64,000 nt of DNA from Microcebus murinus (GCF_040939455.1 NC_134117.1:66486501-66550500); one strand, 5' to 3'; counted from the stretch's first letter, positions 22,640-35,395 are shown. Numbers and translations: made by a program. The notes: generated by a model not told the origin, from the sequence alone.

Positions 22640-22990
22640 CCGAGCCTTCTCCTATGCCCAACACTGAACAAAAATGTTTTGAGAGTCTATTATACTCCCA
22701 TTCCTGGGATAAAAGTGGTGAACAGAAGCAGAAGAGACAATTTCTCTGCCCTTATGCAGTTTACATTCTAGTTGCAGAAAACAGTGAATGAATAGATAAA
22801 TAAAATATGCCCAGGTAGCAAAAAGCATTAAAAATTAAGTCAGGGTAATGGGAACTAAATACGTAGTTCTAAGTACTAAGTACTAGTACTTTGTTCAATA
22901 GAAAGTGACTACAGAGAGCATTTCCCACAGCTAAGGTGGTCAGAGAAACCCTCTTTGAGGATATGACACTTGAATTGACACCTTAGTGAT
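22640..22990 (-). repeat. L2 LINE fragment, antisense
   Basis: Reverse complement of the L2 3' region: CTGCCCTTATGCAGTTTACATTC near 22747 and TGAATGAATAGATAAATAAA near 22784, then GACACTTGAATTGACACCTT near 22966. Confidence 0.65.
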
Positions 22991-23039
22991 GAGAGGTATT
23001 ATTTTAACTGGCTCTACCAGGTGTTCAGCCAAAGTAGAG

Positions 23040-23890
23040 TTATCACATTCATTTCAAAAGCTCACCTGGGCAGCATCCTCCTCTCTACCTCAAATTCTCT
23101 TCTTGTAGGTCTCAGTGTCACCAGCTATTCATAATTCACCTTCAAACCAGAAGCCTTCCATTCCTCCCTTTTCTTTATCTACAGCCTTTTAATTGTCTGC
23201 TGAATACTGTTGAGTCTATCTCCAAAACATCTCAGCAGTCCTCAACATCTACTGTCGGGACACGGGACACCAGCACCTTGCTCTGTCCTTGGTCCCTGTA
23301 AGCATGCCCAGGTCAGGAAGCATTTCCAGGTTCTTCACCACTGAGCCTCCAGTGTCTTACGTGATGACATGATGCTTGACACAGAGTAGGCTCCAACCTA
23401 CCTTGTTATTGACCCAAAGAGCACATCTGATTATGGAAATGATCTTAATTGGTTTCTGTTTCCTATAGGATAAAAGCTAAACCCTTCATGAAGAAACCGC
23501 AGATGATTGCCTATCCATCTTCACCTCTAATCACTCTAAATTGACCATTCCCTATGCATGCTCTGTTCCTTCACAATTCAATGTACTTTAACGCCTGATA
23601 TTTTGAATGCCTAGTTCATCTGAGAACAAACACCCCAAAAAATCCAACTCTCATCTTAAGGATGCAGCTGAAATATCATGACCTGTATGGAGACCTCCTG
23701 GAATCCGTAACTGTATTCCCATATTACTAGATGTTGTAGCATCAGCAATTGTGTATTGCCATTGTGCTGTCTCGTTCATTGCAAATTGCTTTAGATAAGA
23801 AGTTTGATCCCTCACATTACTGGCTACCCAATATTTATGGCAGTGGCAGGCACAATAGTAAATGCTCAATAAATGCTCATTGAAGAGATA
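23040..23890 (+). repeat. L2 LINE 3' region
   Basis: Sense L2. The first part (GAGTCTATCTCCAAAACATC near 23211) matches the coding region. AGGATAAAAGCTAAACCCTT near 23468 and the tail GTAAATGCTCAATAAATGCT near 23860 match the 3' end. The 23260-23410 part is not well matched and may be an insertion or diverged. Confidence 0.6.
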
Positions 23891-24170
23891 ACATGAGGTT
23901 TCTGCTACTTCATTTCTAAAAATAATGACTATAGACATTGATCCAGTGGATCTATACTTTTAATAAATCATTGACTAGAGAAGCACTAGTTATTAAGACC
24001 TAATAGAAATCAAAACAATCAGTCACACAGCATGCCCAAAGGTGCCTTAAAAATCTTCCCTGTACAGTGCTTAGATACACGGTGGTTATACTTTTTCCAT
24101 CATCATGTGACACCAATGAAATGTGGGTCACAGCATGTGAAGATTGGTTTGTGTTAATATTAATAAATAC

Positions 24171-24205
24171 GCGCTCGCGCGCACACACACACACACACAC
24201 ACACA
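24171..24205. repeat. GCGC-rich block plus (CA)n
   Basis: GCGCTCGCGCGC followed by about 12 CA units. Confidence 0.95.
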
Positions 24206-24514
24206 TACTGCTGGCCCTAATATATTCTGGAATTTTTTAATATCAAAGACCAAATAATATCTATATTGCACAAAACATTTCAAAGTAAATTTAAAATATT
24301 AGAACTAATTTGCTCTCTTCATATTATGAAGCAAATGTGACTTTGACTCTCAAATATGATGAAGAGGCAAAAAATATGATAACAGACTAATTTATGACAA
24401 TACAGGACTATTTTCTCAAACTTACCTTACCCAACCTATCAATCTGTTTATCTATCACGACCAAAATGACTTGCCTTTTAAATAGAAAGGAGCCTTAATG
24501 CAAGTATACTGCAA

Positions 24515-24685
24515 TAATAAAATGTAATTCCCTGAGTGCCAGTTTGCTTATCTCCAAAGTGGGAATAATATCTCATGCATACCCACCTTGTGTATTTTAT
24601 AAGGATTAGTGAGTTAATATATGTAGAGTCCTTTAAAATACTGCCTGGCAATTACTAAATACCAATAAATGTTAGCAATCATTAT
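24515..24685 (+). repeat. MIR SINE
   Basis: CCAGTTTGCTTATCTCCAAA near 24539, GTGGGAATAATATCTC, AAGGATTAGTGAGTTAATAT near 24602 and GCCTGGCAATTACTAAATAC near 24643 follow the MIR 3' half in sense orientation. Confidence 0.75.
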
Positions 24686-24704
24686 GGGTAGTGGTAATGT
24701 TAGC

Positions 24705-24955
24705 GATAGTCATAAGCACTAATGTGTCTCATACCTTATTCTAAATATTTTTTGTATATTAATTTAATCCTTTCAACAACTCATTGAGGTAGGTTATGGA
24801 TGATGTTCCCTTTTATGAAAGGGAAATTAAGGCTAAAAGGCTTTAATTTTCCTAAGGTATCATTGCTAGAAAGTGCTAAAACTGGATCTGAATTTGTGCA
24901 GTCTCTTTCTGAATGTTCATGCTTGAACATCTAGTTATATTGCTTCTCAGAACAG
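24705..24955 (-). repeat. MIR SINE, antisense
   Basis: AATTTAATCCTTTCAACAAC near 24761, CATTGAGGTAGGTTATGGAT near 24783, AAAGGGAAATTAAGGCTAAA near 24819 and CTGGATCTGAATTTGTGCAG near 24883 are the MIR core reversed. It lies 20 bp from an oppositely oriented MIR, so the pair could fold back. Confidence 0.7.
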
Positions 24956-25774
24956 AAGAAATGGACTTTTTAAAACTCAGCCTCCTATTCATTAAAATCT
25001 CACTATGTTTATTTGTTTTACTCTCCAAATAACTACTATTATATAATATAAATTCCTATATTTAGTGAAATGTAATAGTATAAAGTATATGTATATTACA
25101 CATTTTACATGTATTTTATATTATATATGTTCATATATTAATATGTAAAACATAATTGTTATAATAAATAACATAATAAATTATAGTTGTAAAAAGTATA
25201 TAAATAGATATTGCATTATGTACATTATAGATCATATAAATATACAAAGTGAAAGCAATAACATGAGGAGGAAATAACCAATGTTCATATTTTAAAATTT
25301 ATTTTACATATTAAGTATACAGCAAAACTTTTCAAAGGTAAATATTCTTCTTAATAACAAAATTTTGATAGGCGATATGTTTGAATATGCATCATTATTT
25401 TTAAATATTATTGTTTAACTCTTGGTGATGTAGAGCTTCAAAAATCTAGTTCTAAGTTCAATTTATTTTGATTTTTGGTTTAATGTCTGTAGTATATAAA
25501 ATATGTGGCCCACAAAGGTTCACCAATCCAAATGAAGAATGTCATCATATGCTGTGTGTAATTAATCATAATATGATTTTTCATCCCCATTATGCAGTGA
25601 TATTTGCAGAAATTAAACTTGCATATTTCCATGATTCCTGAAGTCAATCAGCAGTTCTTACACACTGAGAAGATAATTTCATTTTGATATTTTAACAAAT
25701 TGGTTCTGCACTCATTGAAACTCTATATTTAGAAAAATTTCTAAACACATAAAATTCCAATTCCAACTGACAAA
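24956..25774. other. AT-rich DNA, no recognised feature
   Basis: Very AT-rich, with TATATA/ATATAA-rich low complexity at about 25030-25250. Nothing else recognised. Confidence 0.45.
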
Positions 25775-26345
25775 TAGATTTTATGATTTTATTTCATTTC
25801 TTTAATTGGTTTGTTAGGTATACTGATTTATTTTGTGGTTTTAGTAGTCACTTTGGGTTTACAGCATGCATCATTAACTTTGCACAGTCTTGCTTCTTGC
25901 AAAGAACCATACAACAATGTCCTTCCACTTCCCCTCTATTGCCTTTCTGGTACTTCTACACAAGTTATATAAACCATATAATACATTTTTTGCTTTAAAT
26001 AATTAATTTTCTTATAATATAAAACAAGCAAAAATATTTTATATTTACCCACATATTTAGCCATTTCCAATGGTTTCCATTATTTCATGCAGAGCCAATT
26101 TCTATGTCATATATTTTTCCTTCTGTCATAAGTAGTTCAACATTTCCTTTAGTGCAAGTCTCCTGGCATAAATTCTTTCAGCTTCTATAGGCCTGAATTT
26201 TTTTTTACCTTCATTATTGTAAATGTCTTATTGTGTATAGAATTCTAGATTGATAGTTTTGTTTTATTTTGTTTCTTTTAACACTTTAAAGACATTTTTC
26301 ACTGTCTCCTACCTTACATTTTTCTAAGGAAGTCTAATGTATCTT
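25775..26345 (-). mobile_element. L1M-type LINE, ORF1 end and inter-ORF spacer, antisense
   Basis: Reverse complement of the same region found in sense at 33.7-34.4 kb: TTTGGGTTTACAGCATGCAT near 25852, ATATTTACCCACATATTTAG near 26041, AGTGCAAGTCTCCTGGCATA near 26151 and TAACACTTTAAAGACATTTT near 26279. No intact frame. Confidence 0.65.
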
Positions 26346-26519
26346 TTTTCTTTTTTGTTGTTTATGTTTTTGTACCTTATCTAAAAAAATCTTTGCCTAA
26401 TCTAATCTAGGTTACTAAAATCTACATGTAAAACCTAAGCCTATAAACCTTTTACAAAAAGTATAGGAGACACTTTTGTGACCTGGGTTTGTTTTTGTTA
26501 TTGTTTTTTGCTTTTTAAG

Positions 26520-27190
26520 TCACTACTAGTCAGAAAATAAAAATATAAGCCACAGATTAGGAGAAAACATGAGTAACACAAATATCTTTAACCAGAATAT
26601 AAAAAGAACATTTAAATCTAAATAAAAACTAGTATTAAAAAAGTAACCATATGGTATATATACACAACGGAATACTATTTAGCCATAAAAAATAAAGTCC
26701 TGTCATTTGCAGCAACACAAATGGAACTGGAGGTCATTATGCTAAGTGGAATAAACCAGACATAAAAAGAAAAATATTGCACGTTCTCACTCATTGGAGG
26801 AGCCAAATCAGTAGAGAGTAGAACTGAGAGATACCAGAAGCTCAGAAAAAGTGGGTAGGTGAGAGGGGGGGTGAAGGGGACAAAGAGAGATAGGTTAATG
26901 TATACAAATATACAGTTAGATTAAAGGCAAAAGCTCTATTTTTTCAACAGCAGATAGAATCATTATAGATAAAAACATGTATTATATATTTCAAAGTAGC
27001 TAGAAGAGAGGACTTTAACTGTTCCCAACCACATAGAAATGATAAATACTCAAGGTGATAGATAACTCGAATACTCTCACCTGATCATTCATTACTCATT
27101 CTATTCATGCAACAAAATATGGCATGTATCCTATGAGTATATAAAATATCACGTATCAATAAAGAAAAAAATGAAAGAAAAAAATTTTAA
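26520..27190 (+). mobile_element. L1MA/L1PB-like LINE, 3' end
   Basis: ORF2 end plus 3' UTR in sense: ATGGTATATATACACAACGG near 26650, CAGCAACACAAATGGAACTG near 26710, TTCTCACTCATTGGAGG near 26784 and GTAGCTAGAAGAGAGGACTT near 26996, ending in an A-rich tail near 27160-27190. A younger L1 class than the L1M pieces around it. Confidence 0.75.
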
Positions 27191-28060
27191 AGCAACTAAA
27201 AAACAGGCAAAAATGTAAGTGGAAATTTGAACAATAAAAATATATAAATAGTAAATAAACAAGAGAGAAGATTCGCATCATCATTCAACATTGGGAAAAT
27301 GAAAATTATGACCACAATGAGAAACTGCTATTACACAGTCACTAGGAAGGCTAAAATCAAAAAGACTCACAAAACCATATATTGCAATGATATGGAGTAA
27401 CTGGCACTCCCCGATTTTGTTAATGGGAATGCAATTTGATAGTTTCTTATAAAGTTGAGTATGCACTTGCAATACTAGACCCTGCAATCTTACTCCCAAG
27501 TAGAGGCCTAAAGAAAATGAAAACTTATATCTGCACAAAATCTTGCATGCAAAAATTTATAGAAGCTTTTTAAAAAGTAACACAAAACTGGAAATAATTC
27601 AAATATCCACTCAGAAGGTGGATGAGTAAATCACTTGTGGCATATACACAAAAAGGAATGGACTAATGATGCATGAACCACATGACTAAATCTCAAAGCA
27701 CTGGACACCATAAAAACATACCATGCTATCTGTCAATTTAAAAGAAAAAGAAGAAAAAGAAACAAAATAAATGGAAGAAATCAGATGCAAAATATTGCAT
27801 TCTGTATGATTCCATTTATATTAAATTCCAGAAAAATCAAAACTATGGTGATAGAAAGCAAATCAGGGTTAACTAGGTCTGAAATATGGAGAAGATATTG
27901 ACTGCAAAGAAACATGAGAAAAACCTTGGGAAATAATGGAAATGTTTAATATCTTGACTGTGGTGATTGGTAAATACTTGCTTGCATTTATGAAAACTTA
28001 TCAAATTGTATAATTAAAATTAACACATTTATTGAGTTGTACAAAAATAAAGCTTTTTTT
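27191..28060 (+). mobile_element. L1M-type LINE, ORF2 end and 3' UTR
   Basis: GACCACAATGAGAAACTGCT near 27311, AAGTAGAGGCCTAAAGAAAA near 27499, TGTATGATTCCATTTATATT near 27804 and TTATCAAATTGTATAATTAA near 27999 keep the order of an old L1 3' end. It ends before a T-rich junction with the next, antisense L1. Confidence 0.7.
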
Positions 28061-28586
28061 TTTAAAGATGAAACTCCAAAATGATGTTTTGATACAGACA
28101 TACAATGGTAATTAATCAAATCAAGGTATTTGGGATATCTATCACTTCAGGGATTTATCATTTCTTTGTGTTAGGAACATTCTAATTCCATTCTTTTAGT
28201 TCTTTTAAAGTATACCCTAACTTATTGTTGATTATGGTCACTTGTGTGCTATCAAATATTGTTAATTCTATCTAACTTCCTATATTTTTCCTCATTAATC
28301 ATTTCCACTTTGTTTCCCTTCTCTGCTACCCTTTCCATCCTCTGGTAACCATCATTCTATTCTCTGTCTCCATGAGATAGATAGTTTTTAATATTTAGTT
28401 CCCATATATGAGTAAGAACATGTGAGATTTGTATTTCTGTGCTTGGCTTATTTCACTTAACATAATGTTCTCCAGTTCCATTCATGTTGTTGCTAATGGC
28501 AGGATTTCATTACTTTTATGGCTGTATAATATTCCATTGTGTATGTGTATGACATTTTCTTTATCCATTCATCCATTGATGGACAT

Positions 28587-29955
28587 TTAGGTTGATTCCA
28601 AATCTTGGCTATTGTTAATAGTGATGCAATAAACATGGGAGTGCAGGTATCTTTTCAATATATGAAATCCCCTTCTTTTGGATATATACCTTGCCATGGG
28701 ATTTCTGGGTCTTATGGTAGTTCTGTTTTTAGTTTTTTGAGGCACCACCATACTGTTCTCCATAGTGGTTACACTAATTTGCATTCCTGCCAACAGTGTA
28801 CAAGGGTTCATTTTTCTCCACATCCTTGCCAGCATTCATTATTATTTGTCTTTTTGATAAAAGCCATCTTAACGGGGGTGAGATACTATCTCATTGTAGT
28901 TTTGATTTGTGTTTCTCTGATGGCTATTGATGTTGAGCATCTTTTCATATACCTGTTGGCCATTTGTATGTCTTCTTTTCAGAAATATCTGTTCAGATCC
29001 TTTGCCCATTTTTTAATTGGATTGTTTGATTTTTTCCTATTGAGTTGTTGGATTCCCTTATATATTCTAGTTATTAATCCCTTATCAGGTAAGTAGTTTG
29101 CAAACATTTTATCCCACTCTGTGAGTTGTCCTTTCCCTTTTTATTGTTCCTTTTGCTCTGCAAAAGTTTTTGGCTTGATGTGATCTCATTTGTTTAATTT
29201 TTCTTTGGTTGTCTGTGCTTTAGCAGTATTACTCAAGAAGTTCTTGCCCAGACCAATATCCTGAACCATTTCCCCAGTGTTTTCTTTTAGTAGTCATAGT
29301 TTTAGGTCTTAGATTTACATCTTTAATCCATTTTGATTTGATTTTAGAGTTAAGGATCTAGTTTCATTCTTATGCATATGGATATCCAGTTTTCCTGGCA
29401 CCATTTACTGAAGAGAGTGTCTTTTCACCACTGTAGAACTTGGCAACTTTGTCAAAGATAAGTTCACTATAGTGTGGATTTATTTCTGAGTTCACTGTTC
29501 TTCTCCATTGATCCATATGTCTATTTTTATGGCATTATGATGCTGTTTTGGTTATCACAGCTATGCAGTATAATTTGAAGTCAGGAAATATGATTACTCC
29601 AGTTTTCTTCTTTTTGCTAAGGATGGCTTTGGCTACTCTGGATCTTTTGTGATTCCATATAAAGTTTAGGATTATTCCTTCTATTTCTGTGAAATGTACC
29701 ATTGGTATTTTGATAGGGATTGCATTGAATCTGTAGGTTGATTTGGGTAGTATGGACACATTTTAACAATATCGATTCTTCCAATCCATAAGCATGATAT
29801 ATCTTTCTATTTTTTGTTTTCTCTTCAATTTCTTTCATCAATGTTTTATAGTTTTCATTATAGAGACCTTTCATTTCTATGATTAAGTTTATTCCTAGGT
29901 ATTTTATTTTATTTGTAGCTATTGTTAATGGGCTTTTATAACATTTTATAACCAA
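28587..29955 (-). pseudogene. L1 ORF2 C-terminal remnant
   Basis: Minus-strand frames include [39 protein letters not shown] and [15 protein letters not shown] (29535-29759). These are recognisable L1 ORF2 segments downstream of the RT domain. 28587-28835 holds the cysteine-poor far C-terminus. At least two frameshifts separate the pieces. The plus-strand 163-aa ORF at 28605-29096 is only the complement of this region. Confidence 0.8.
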
Positions 29956-30375
29956 TTATTTTAAACATGTGATAACTCTGCATTTATTGTAGAACATACC
30001 TTGTGTTAATGAAATCTCTCAGATTTGTTTATCTGGGAAAGTTTTTATTTCTCCTTCATGTTTTTGCAGGATATAATATACTAAGGTCAATGTTTTCTCC
30101 TTCAGGACTTTGAATATGTCATGCTTCTCTCTCCTGGTCTATAAGGTTTCCACTAGGAAGTCTTCTGCCAGACATATTGGAGCTCCTTTATATGTTTTTT
30201 TTTTTTTTCTTGTTTCTTGTTTCTCTTATGAGCTTTTCTTTATCCATGACCTTTGGGAACTTGATTATTAAATTCCTTGAGGTAGTCTTGTTTAGTTAAA
30301 TCTCTTTGTTGTTTTATGACTTTCTTATTTCCTGAATATTGATATCATTCTCCATGTATGGAAAGTTATTTGTTA

Positions 30376-30892
30376 TTATTTTTTTTTCAATAAATTTTCT
30401 ACCCCAATATCTCTCTCTACCTCCTCTTGCAGGCCAATAACTCTTAGATTTGCCCCTTTGAGGCTATTATCTGAATCTTGTAGGCATGCTTTATTCTTTT
30501 TTATTCTTTTTTCTTTTTTCTCTTTTGACACTGTGTTTTTGAATATCCTATCTTCAAACACACTAATTTTTTCTTTTGTTTGATCAATTCTGCTGTTGAG
30601 AGATTCTGAAGTATTTCTTAGTTTATCCATTCAATTTTTCAGCTCCATAAATTCTGTTGATTTTTTTACTATTATTCCAATCTCTTTGTTAAATTTCTCT
30701 GATAGGCTTCTGAATTTCTTCTGTGCTGTCTTGAAGTTCATTGACCTTCTTTAGGACAGCTACTTTGAACTCTTTTTCTGAAAGGTCACATGTCTCCATT
30801 ACTCCAAGATTGGTCATTGGTATCTCGTTTAGTTCATTTGGTGAGGTTGTGTTTTCCTGTATGTTCTTGATGCTTGAGGATGTTCTGGGCAT
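30376..30892 (-). pseudogene. L1 ORF1 remnant
   Basis: Two minus-strand frames. 30689-30892 has DLSEKEFKVAVLKKVNELQD, typical of the ORF1 N-terminal region before the coiled coil. 30376-30630 has a Lys-rich coiled-coil tail followed by NLRVIGLQEEVERDIGVENL, the start of the RNA-recognition-motif domain of ORF1p. The frames are offset, so the gene is broken, and the rest of the RRM and the C-terminal domain are not open. Confidence 0.8.
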
Positions 30893-32190
30893 TGAAAAGT
30901 TAGGTATTTATTCTAATGTTCACAGTCTGGGCTTTTTTGAACCCATCCTTCTTGAGAAGACTTCCCAGATATTCAAAAAGAATTGAGTGGAGTGCTGTGA
31001 TCTAAATCTTTGGTCATTGCAGTCGTATCAGCACTGAGGTTGCCCCAGGCACAATAATACTATGACTTATATAGACCCCTGGTGGTATACAACCTTGGCA
31101 GAGTTGGATAAGGTGTGGGAGGATTCCCTGAATTATCAGGCAAAGTGTCTCACTCTTTTCCCTCACTTTCTGTGCTGGGCTGCTGGAGTTGGGGGGAGGG
31201 GAATAACATAAACACTCCCTTCTGGCCACTGCAGCTAGGACTGTGTGGTTGATCACACTTTAAGCCAGCCTAGTCTCACCCAAAGCCATGGTGACTGCTG
31301 CCTGGCTGCCTCTGATGTTTATTCAAAGCCCAGGAGTTATTTAGTCAGCAGGTGGTGAATCCTGCCAAAATTGGGTCCTTCCCTTCAGGGCATCATGTTT
31401 CCTTCTTGCTCAAGGTGAATCTAGAAATGCCATCTAGGAACTATGTTCTAGAATCTGAAGCTTCAGGAGTCTGCTTGGTACTTTACTGAGGCTGAGCCGG
31501 TATATAAGTTGTAAAATAAAGCCCTCTGAACTCTTCTGTTTCCTTTCCCCAACTGGAAGAAGACACTTCCTGCACTGTACTGCCTGGAGTTGGGGGAAGG
31601 TTGGCACAGGAACTGGCTTGGCCACCAGTGCTGGTGTCTCAGTGGGCCCACTGACTCTGAGCCAGCGCAGCCACAGGAATTGCCCAAGGACTGCAGCTGT
31701 TGTGGCCTGACTGCCTTGAGAATTTATTCCAAGCCCCAGGCCACTTTTTGTCAACAGGTGGTGGGGCTAGCTGGAACTCAGTTTTAGGATGGAAGATTTC
31801 CCTCTGGCAGGGCAGATCTAAATGCTCCTTCTGTGGGAGCTGCCAGTATCCTCTCTTCGCTCTGTTTCCCTGTGACAGAGCAGTCCTGAGTTCCAAGGCA
31901 AAGTCTTACAATCACTTTACTCTCCCTTCCTGAGTACACAGAGTCTCCCTCCAACCGCACTGCCCAGGGATGAGGCATAGGGACCATAGGCAATGCAAAA
32001 CTCTTCTGCCTTCTTCAGTGTCTCTTTCCTTAAGGTTAAAACCAGGCACTGTGGTCACTTTTGGTTCTTCTGAAGGTGCTTACTTGCTTGGATAGTTGTT
32101 GAATTTGGTGTTCATGAAGAGGGACAATTGCCGGAGGGTTCTATTAAATATTTGGCCACCTTGCTCTGTCCTAATCCCACAATATATTCT

Positions 32191-33399
32191 TGAAAATGAA
32201 AAATAAAAATACTGATCTTAAAAACATAAAAAATACCATAAAATGCTAATATTAAAACATATAAAAACACTATAATGACTCACCAATATAGTTCTCATGT
32301 ATATGAAAGCAGTTCAATGTAAGCAAAAAAAAAAAAAAATCCAAATAATAAAAACAAGTAAAATTTATTATATGATTACTGTAATTTCTGATAACTACTC
32401 TATATCCATGTAAACTTTGTTTAAATATAAGCTATAATAAAAAAAAGAAATAAAAGACACCAATTTATTGGTCTGAAAAATTCTCTAGCCTATATCATTA
32501 TATTTTAACCTAAATAAGATCAGAAGGAAAAGGATTACTTTTTTGTCCCCTTAGTTCTCTCTATGACAATTAGTAAAAATATTTAATAGTTTTGTTCATT
32601 TACAGGTGTTTAAAAAAATTTAGTAAAATTAAATGGGTATGAAAGAAAAGAAAAAGAAAAGTACAAGAGAAAAAGAAAAGAAAGACATACACTATAGACA
32701 CCAAGAGCTTTTTTATTAAGAGTAAAACAACAAAACTGTAAATATTAAGAATAAATGCCTTTCTTTACCAGATTTTTATAACATACAATTCCTTTAATGT
32801 CAAAAACAAGCTATGCCATATTTTAATTTAAACATAAAAATTAATATAATTAATATAGAATTAAAAAGAAGTCTAGATATATGCTGTATTTAGAAATAAA
32901 ATTTAAAAACAATTTTATAAATTATTTAAAAATAATTTAAAAATTTTATAAATAATTTTTGAAACAACACATTAGAAGATATGCAACAGAAGAAGAATAG
33001 GCATTGGATATATTTTATTAAATTAATTGAATATTGAAGTGATTTTGACAAAATTTTTATGCTATATAGATGCAAGTATACCAAATACCCAAATTATACT
33101 AAAAGAAATGCAAATAATTTCCAGCTATTGAGAGACTTAATATTCCTGCCTATTAGAAAGTCAAAGTAACATCAGAAAGAAGTTAATTTTGATTTAGATG
33201 TAAATTCAGAGTTTTTAAAATTATGTGGAAGAAGTATACAATGGAAGGGAATAATTTAAAATTATAAACAAAATGACATAAAATAATTTAAAATGTTTCA
33301 AAAAGAGGAAAGTATGAATAAAGAGCTGATTGAATTCAGAAGAGAAAGTGAAACAAGAGGTGTTATCTCAGCATTGGAGACTAAATTACATGGCGCCTA
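32191..33399. other. AT-rich DNA, probable unresolved LINE remnants
   Basis: Very A-rich, with an A14 run near 32326-32339 and AAAAGAAA-type low complexity at 32640-32690. Parts resemble ORF1-region sequence of old L1 but no block is convincing. Confidence 0.4.
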
Positions 33400-35395
33400 A
33401 AGCACAATGAATTTATATAATAAAGGGAACATTGAAGAAAAGTATGAAAATATTCAACAATAGAAAAATGATATAAAGAAGTAAAAATGATTAGAGACAA
33501 AGTGATAGATACTGAAAGCAGGAAGATTATCAGAGCTAGATGGATAGATGACAGATATCCCCCTTCAAAACTAGTAATAAAGAGAAAAATCATAAATTGA
33601 GACAGGAAAAATAGGTGGTAAGAAGCATGCTAAGGACAGAACTACAAAGATAAAGATGACAGCAGATTTTTCATCATCTTTAAAAATCTTTAAAACACTA
33701 AAAGAAAAAAATTTATTGAGCAAGAATCTTACATCTTTTGAAAATATCTGTCAAAAATAAAAGAAAAATAAAATCTTTCTTCAGACATACATGTGAAAGA
33801 ATTAATTACCAGCAGACCTATCCTATTAATATAAACATTGTTAAAGGAAGCCCTGCCAAAAAGCGCAAATAATATCAGATGAAAATAAGGATTTACATAA
33901 AGTACAAAATAAAACCAGAAATAGCTTATATGTGGATAAAAACACGGGAAATTTTTTGTTGTTATTTACATATTTTTAAAGGATAATTCATTATTTGAAC
34001 AAATATAATAACAAGGTAGTTTGGAGTTTATAATATATGCAGGAGTAAACTGAATGACAAAAATAGGAAAAGAGCAGAGAGTGGGAGGATGGAAGTGTAC
34101 TGTTTTTTTAAGTTGTCATACCACTCTTGAAATGCCAAGCCACTTAAAGGCAGACAGCAATAAAGTAAAGATGTATACTCTAAACTCTAGAGCGGTCAAT
34201 AAAATAACAAAACAAAAAATTATAGCCAGTAACCCAACAAGGAGATAAACAGAATCATAAATAATATTCAATTTATCCAGGAAAGGGAACAGGAAAAAGA
34301 AACAAAGTAGAAAAAAAGTAGATGGAACAAACAGACATAAATAAGATGGTAAATTTAAACTGAAACATGCCAATAAACATGTCCAATGTAAAGGGGTCTA
34401 CTGCTGTCTCCCACAAACACAAAGTGAGACAGAGTGAAACAGCAAGATCAAAATATATGCCACCTACAAAAAACTTACTTTAAAAATAATAATACATGTA
34501 CCCCCATAATATGCCAAAATAAAAAAAAAATAATAATAATAATACAAATAGGTTAAAAGTAAAGGGATGAAAAAATACACAATGCTAAAACTAAATAAAA
34601 GAAAGCTGGAGTAGCTATATTAATATTAGATAAAGTGGATTTCAAAGCAAAGAATGTTACTGGGATAAATAAGTTTAGATCATAATGATAAAGGAGTCAA
34701 TTCATTAAGAAAATATTACAATTATAAATGTTTATGCACCCAATAAAAAAAGCTTCAAAATATATGAAGCAAAAACTAATCTAACTGTGAAGATAGACAA
34801 ATCCACAACTATAGTCAGATACTTCAATGTCTTCCTTTAGATAATTGATGGGAAAATTAGACAGGAATTCTGTAAGGATACAGAAGACTTGGGCAACCAT
34901 AACAAAATTTGACCTGAATGACACTAATAATGCTCCATCTCATAACAGTGAAATACGTATTTGTTTCAAGTGCACACGGAACAGTTACCAGGATAGACCA
35001 TATTCTGGGTCATAAAGTTGATATCAATAAATTTAAAATGATTCAAGCCATTCAAAGTATCTTCTCTTACCAAAATGTAATTAAATTTGAATAAAATAAC
35101 AAAAAGACTATTTGGAAAATTCCCAAATATTTTATAATTAGGTAACATACTTCTAAATAGTGAATGAGTCAATATGTAAATCGAAAGGAAAGCTAGTAAT
35201 CATTTTGAACTTCGTGGGAACAAAAATGCAAAATATTAGAAGTTGTAAGGCACTGCCAAAGCAGTGCTTAATGGGAAATTTATGGCACTAAACATTTATA
35301 TGAGAAAAACAAGAAAAGTCTCAAATCAATGACCTCCACTTTCACTTTAGGAAACTACAAAAAAAAGAAGAAACAAAGCCCAACATAAGCAAAGT
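33400..35395 (+). mobile_element. L1M-type LINE, ORF1 end to ORF2 endonuclease
   Basis: Sense L1. TCAGACATACATGTGAAAGA near 33782 and AGCAGACCTATCC near 33811 belong to the ORF1 C-terminal end. GTAAAGATGTATACTCTAAA near 34165 lies in the inter-ORF spacer. AAAGAAAGCTGGAGTAGCTA near 34599, CCATATTCTGGGTCATAAAG near 34999 and AAGCAGTGCTTAATGGGAAA near 35259 lie in ORF2 from the endonuclease on. Many stops. A tiny L1 tail is nested at 34496-34530. Confidence 0.75.
34496..34530 (+). mobile_element. Ultra-short L1 3' end nested in L1M
   Basis: ATGTACCCCCATAATATGCC plus an A tail, matching only the last about 25 bp of the strepsirrhine-type L1 3' UTR. Flanked by near-identical AATAATAATAC repeats (34482-34495 and 34532-34545) and inserted into otherwise continuous L1M sequence. 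Confidence 0.7.

Larger units (their letters stand above)
28075..32190 (-). mobile_element. L1MA/L1PB-like LINE with 5' UTR, ORF1 and ORF2 end; internal deletion
   Basis: Antisense L1 spanning 4.1 kb rather than the usual 6-7 kb. Read on the minus strand: GC-richer 5' UTR and promoter-like region (about 32190-31000), ORF1 remnant (about 30990-30000), then a jump into the last third of ORF2 (29945-28500) and the 3' UTR to 28075. The endonuclease and most of the RT region are missing, with the break near 29945. The 5' end looks intact, since GGCCACCTTGCTCTGTCC at about 32154-32171 matches the complement of a typical L1 5' terminus. Confidence 0.8.

Noticed and set aside
28605..29096. 163-aa plus-strand ORF
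   Set aside because: It is the exact complement of the L1 ORF2 C-terminal region lying on the minus strand.
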